Shown: positions 12,868-13,232 of the stretch, in pieces
How the letters are laid out: each line of letters opens with the position of its first letter
How positions within the stretch are numbered: position 1 is the first letter of the stretch
DNA from: Sulfurimonas sp.
GTDB lineage: Bacteria; Campylobacterota; Campylobacteria; Campylobacterales; Sulfurimonadaceae
Direction: 5' to 3'
Length of the DNA: 13,232 nucleotides
Assembly (NCBI GenBank): GCA_002733945.2
Contig: NVXO02000015.1
Location: forward strand, 1,213-14,444
Program-made: the position numbers and the translations under genes
Notes under the pieces: model-generated
The model's database searches: none
Seen by the model: the letters and a program-made list of their open reading frames with translations, nothing else
Told to the model about the DNA's origin: nothing

Positions 12868-13232
12868 GAACCATCACCCATTTCATCTAGTGCAAGAATT
12901 AGTGCACGAGCAGCACTAAGCGTTGTAAAGTAAGGAATACTACGACGAAGTACCTCTTGACGAATAACTACAGCATCTTTTTTACTAGTATTGTTATCAG
13001 AAGTATTTATTGCCATTGCAATTTCATCGTTTTTCATACTATCTTCAATATTTGGACGACCTTCAGAAATCTTTAGAACTATCTCACATGCTATACCAGC
13101 ATCAGATAAGATACTTTGTGTCCCTTTAGTTGCTACAAGTTTAAAACCATGTTTAAGTAAACCACGGCCAATTTCTGCAGCATGAACTTTATCAGTATCT
13201 ACAAAAGAGAGGAAACATGTTCCACCTGTTGG
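12828..13232 (-). CDS. carB: Carbamoyl-phosphate synthase large subunit, C-terminal end
   Basis: The last 134 residues of CarB; the gene begins beyond the window. CarB makes carbamoyl phosphate from bicarbonate, ATP and ammonia delivered by CarA, feeding pyrimidine and arginine synthesis. This piece is the MGS-like allosteric domain: GTCFLSFVDTDKVHAAEIG, then LVATKGTQSIL, EGRPNIEDSMKNDEIAMAIN and RRSIPYFTTLSAARALI, matching the family's GRPNI.D.i...i..viNT and IPY.TTL..A.A. In E. coli this domain binds UMP and ornithine as regulators. The stop TAG (12830-12828) lies 40 nt inside the following YrdC-like gene, and a strong terminator follows 21 nt later. Confidence 0.93.
   Translation of the reverse strand, partial: PTGGTCFLSFVDTDKVHAAEIGRGLLKHGFKLVATKGTQSILSDAGIACEIVLKISEGRPNIEDSMKNDEIAMAINTSDNNTSKKDAVVIRQEVLRRSIPYFTTLSAARALILALDEMGDGSWTKSTALQDFLV

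Overview
The window looks like chromosome from a Campylobacterota (Epsilonproteobacteria) bacterium, most like Sulfurimonas or a close relative. The grounds are low GC, extended -10 promoters (TGnTATAAT) without clear -35 boxes, a futalosine-pathway MqnE, and a UPF0323-type lipoprotein beside a glutathionylspermidine-synthase-family gene, a pairing I recall from Campylobacter. The species is inferred from gene content; no search was possible.

Plus strand, 1-7891: the 3' part of tlyA (rRNA 2'-O-methyltransferase) is followed closely by hrpB, a DEAH-type helicase. After a promoter-bearing gap come a 39-codon ORF and an overlapping two-PAS GGDEF diguanylate cyclase. Next is an open frame that joins a secreted ComEA-like helix-hairpin-helix region to a three-helix MotA/ExbB/ZorA-like channel unit. 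It overlaps a single-pass OmpA/MotB/ZorB-like protein, so the pair looks like a small ion-driven stator with a DNA-binding head. mqnE (menaquinone biosynthesis) has its own promoter and is followed by a GT2 glycosyltransferase. The channel gene and the glycosyltransferase both lack any ATG/GTG/TTG start at the place their domains require.

Middle, 7930-10277: a tRNA-Asn(GTT) gene carries its CCA. An exact 18-bp copy of its 3' end lies 2.27 kb downstream, so the interval looks like a small, integrase-less island. It holds a decayed IS3-family element with a nonsense codon, a frameshift and two deletions, one of which removes the catalytic Glu. It also holds a compact operon with its own promoter and palindrome, encoding a 52-aa basic protein and a GNAT acetyltransferase, arranged like a toxin-antitoxin pair.

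Minus strand, 13232-10440: the 3' end of carB is followed by an overlapping chain of genes: a divergent YrdC/Sua5-like protein, a three-helix membrane protein, the UPF0323-like lipoprotein, and a short glutathionylspermidine-synthase-family protein. A strong intrinsic terminator, presumably that of carB, lies inside the YrdC-like coding region over its signature motif. A second hairpin closes the operon at about 10.4 kb.
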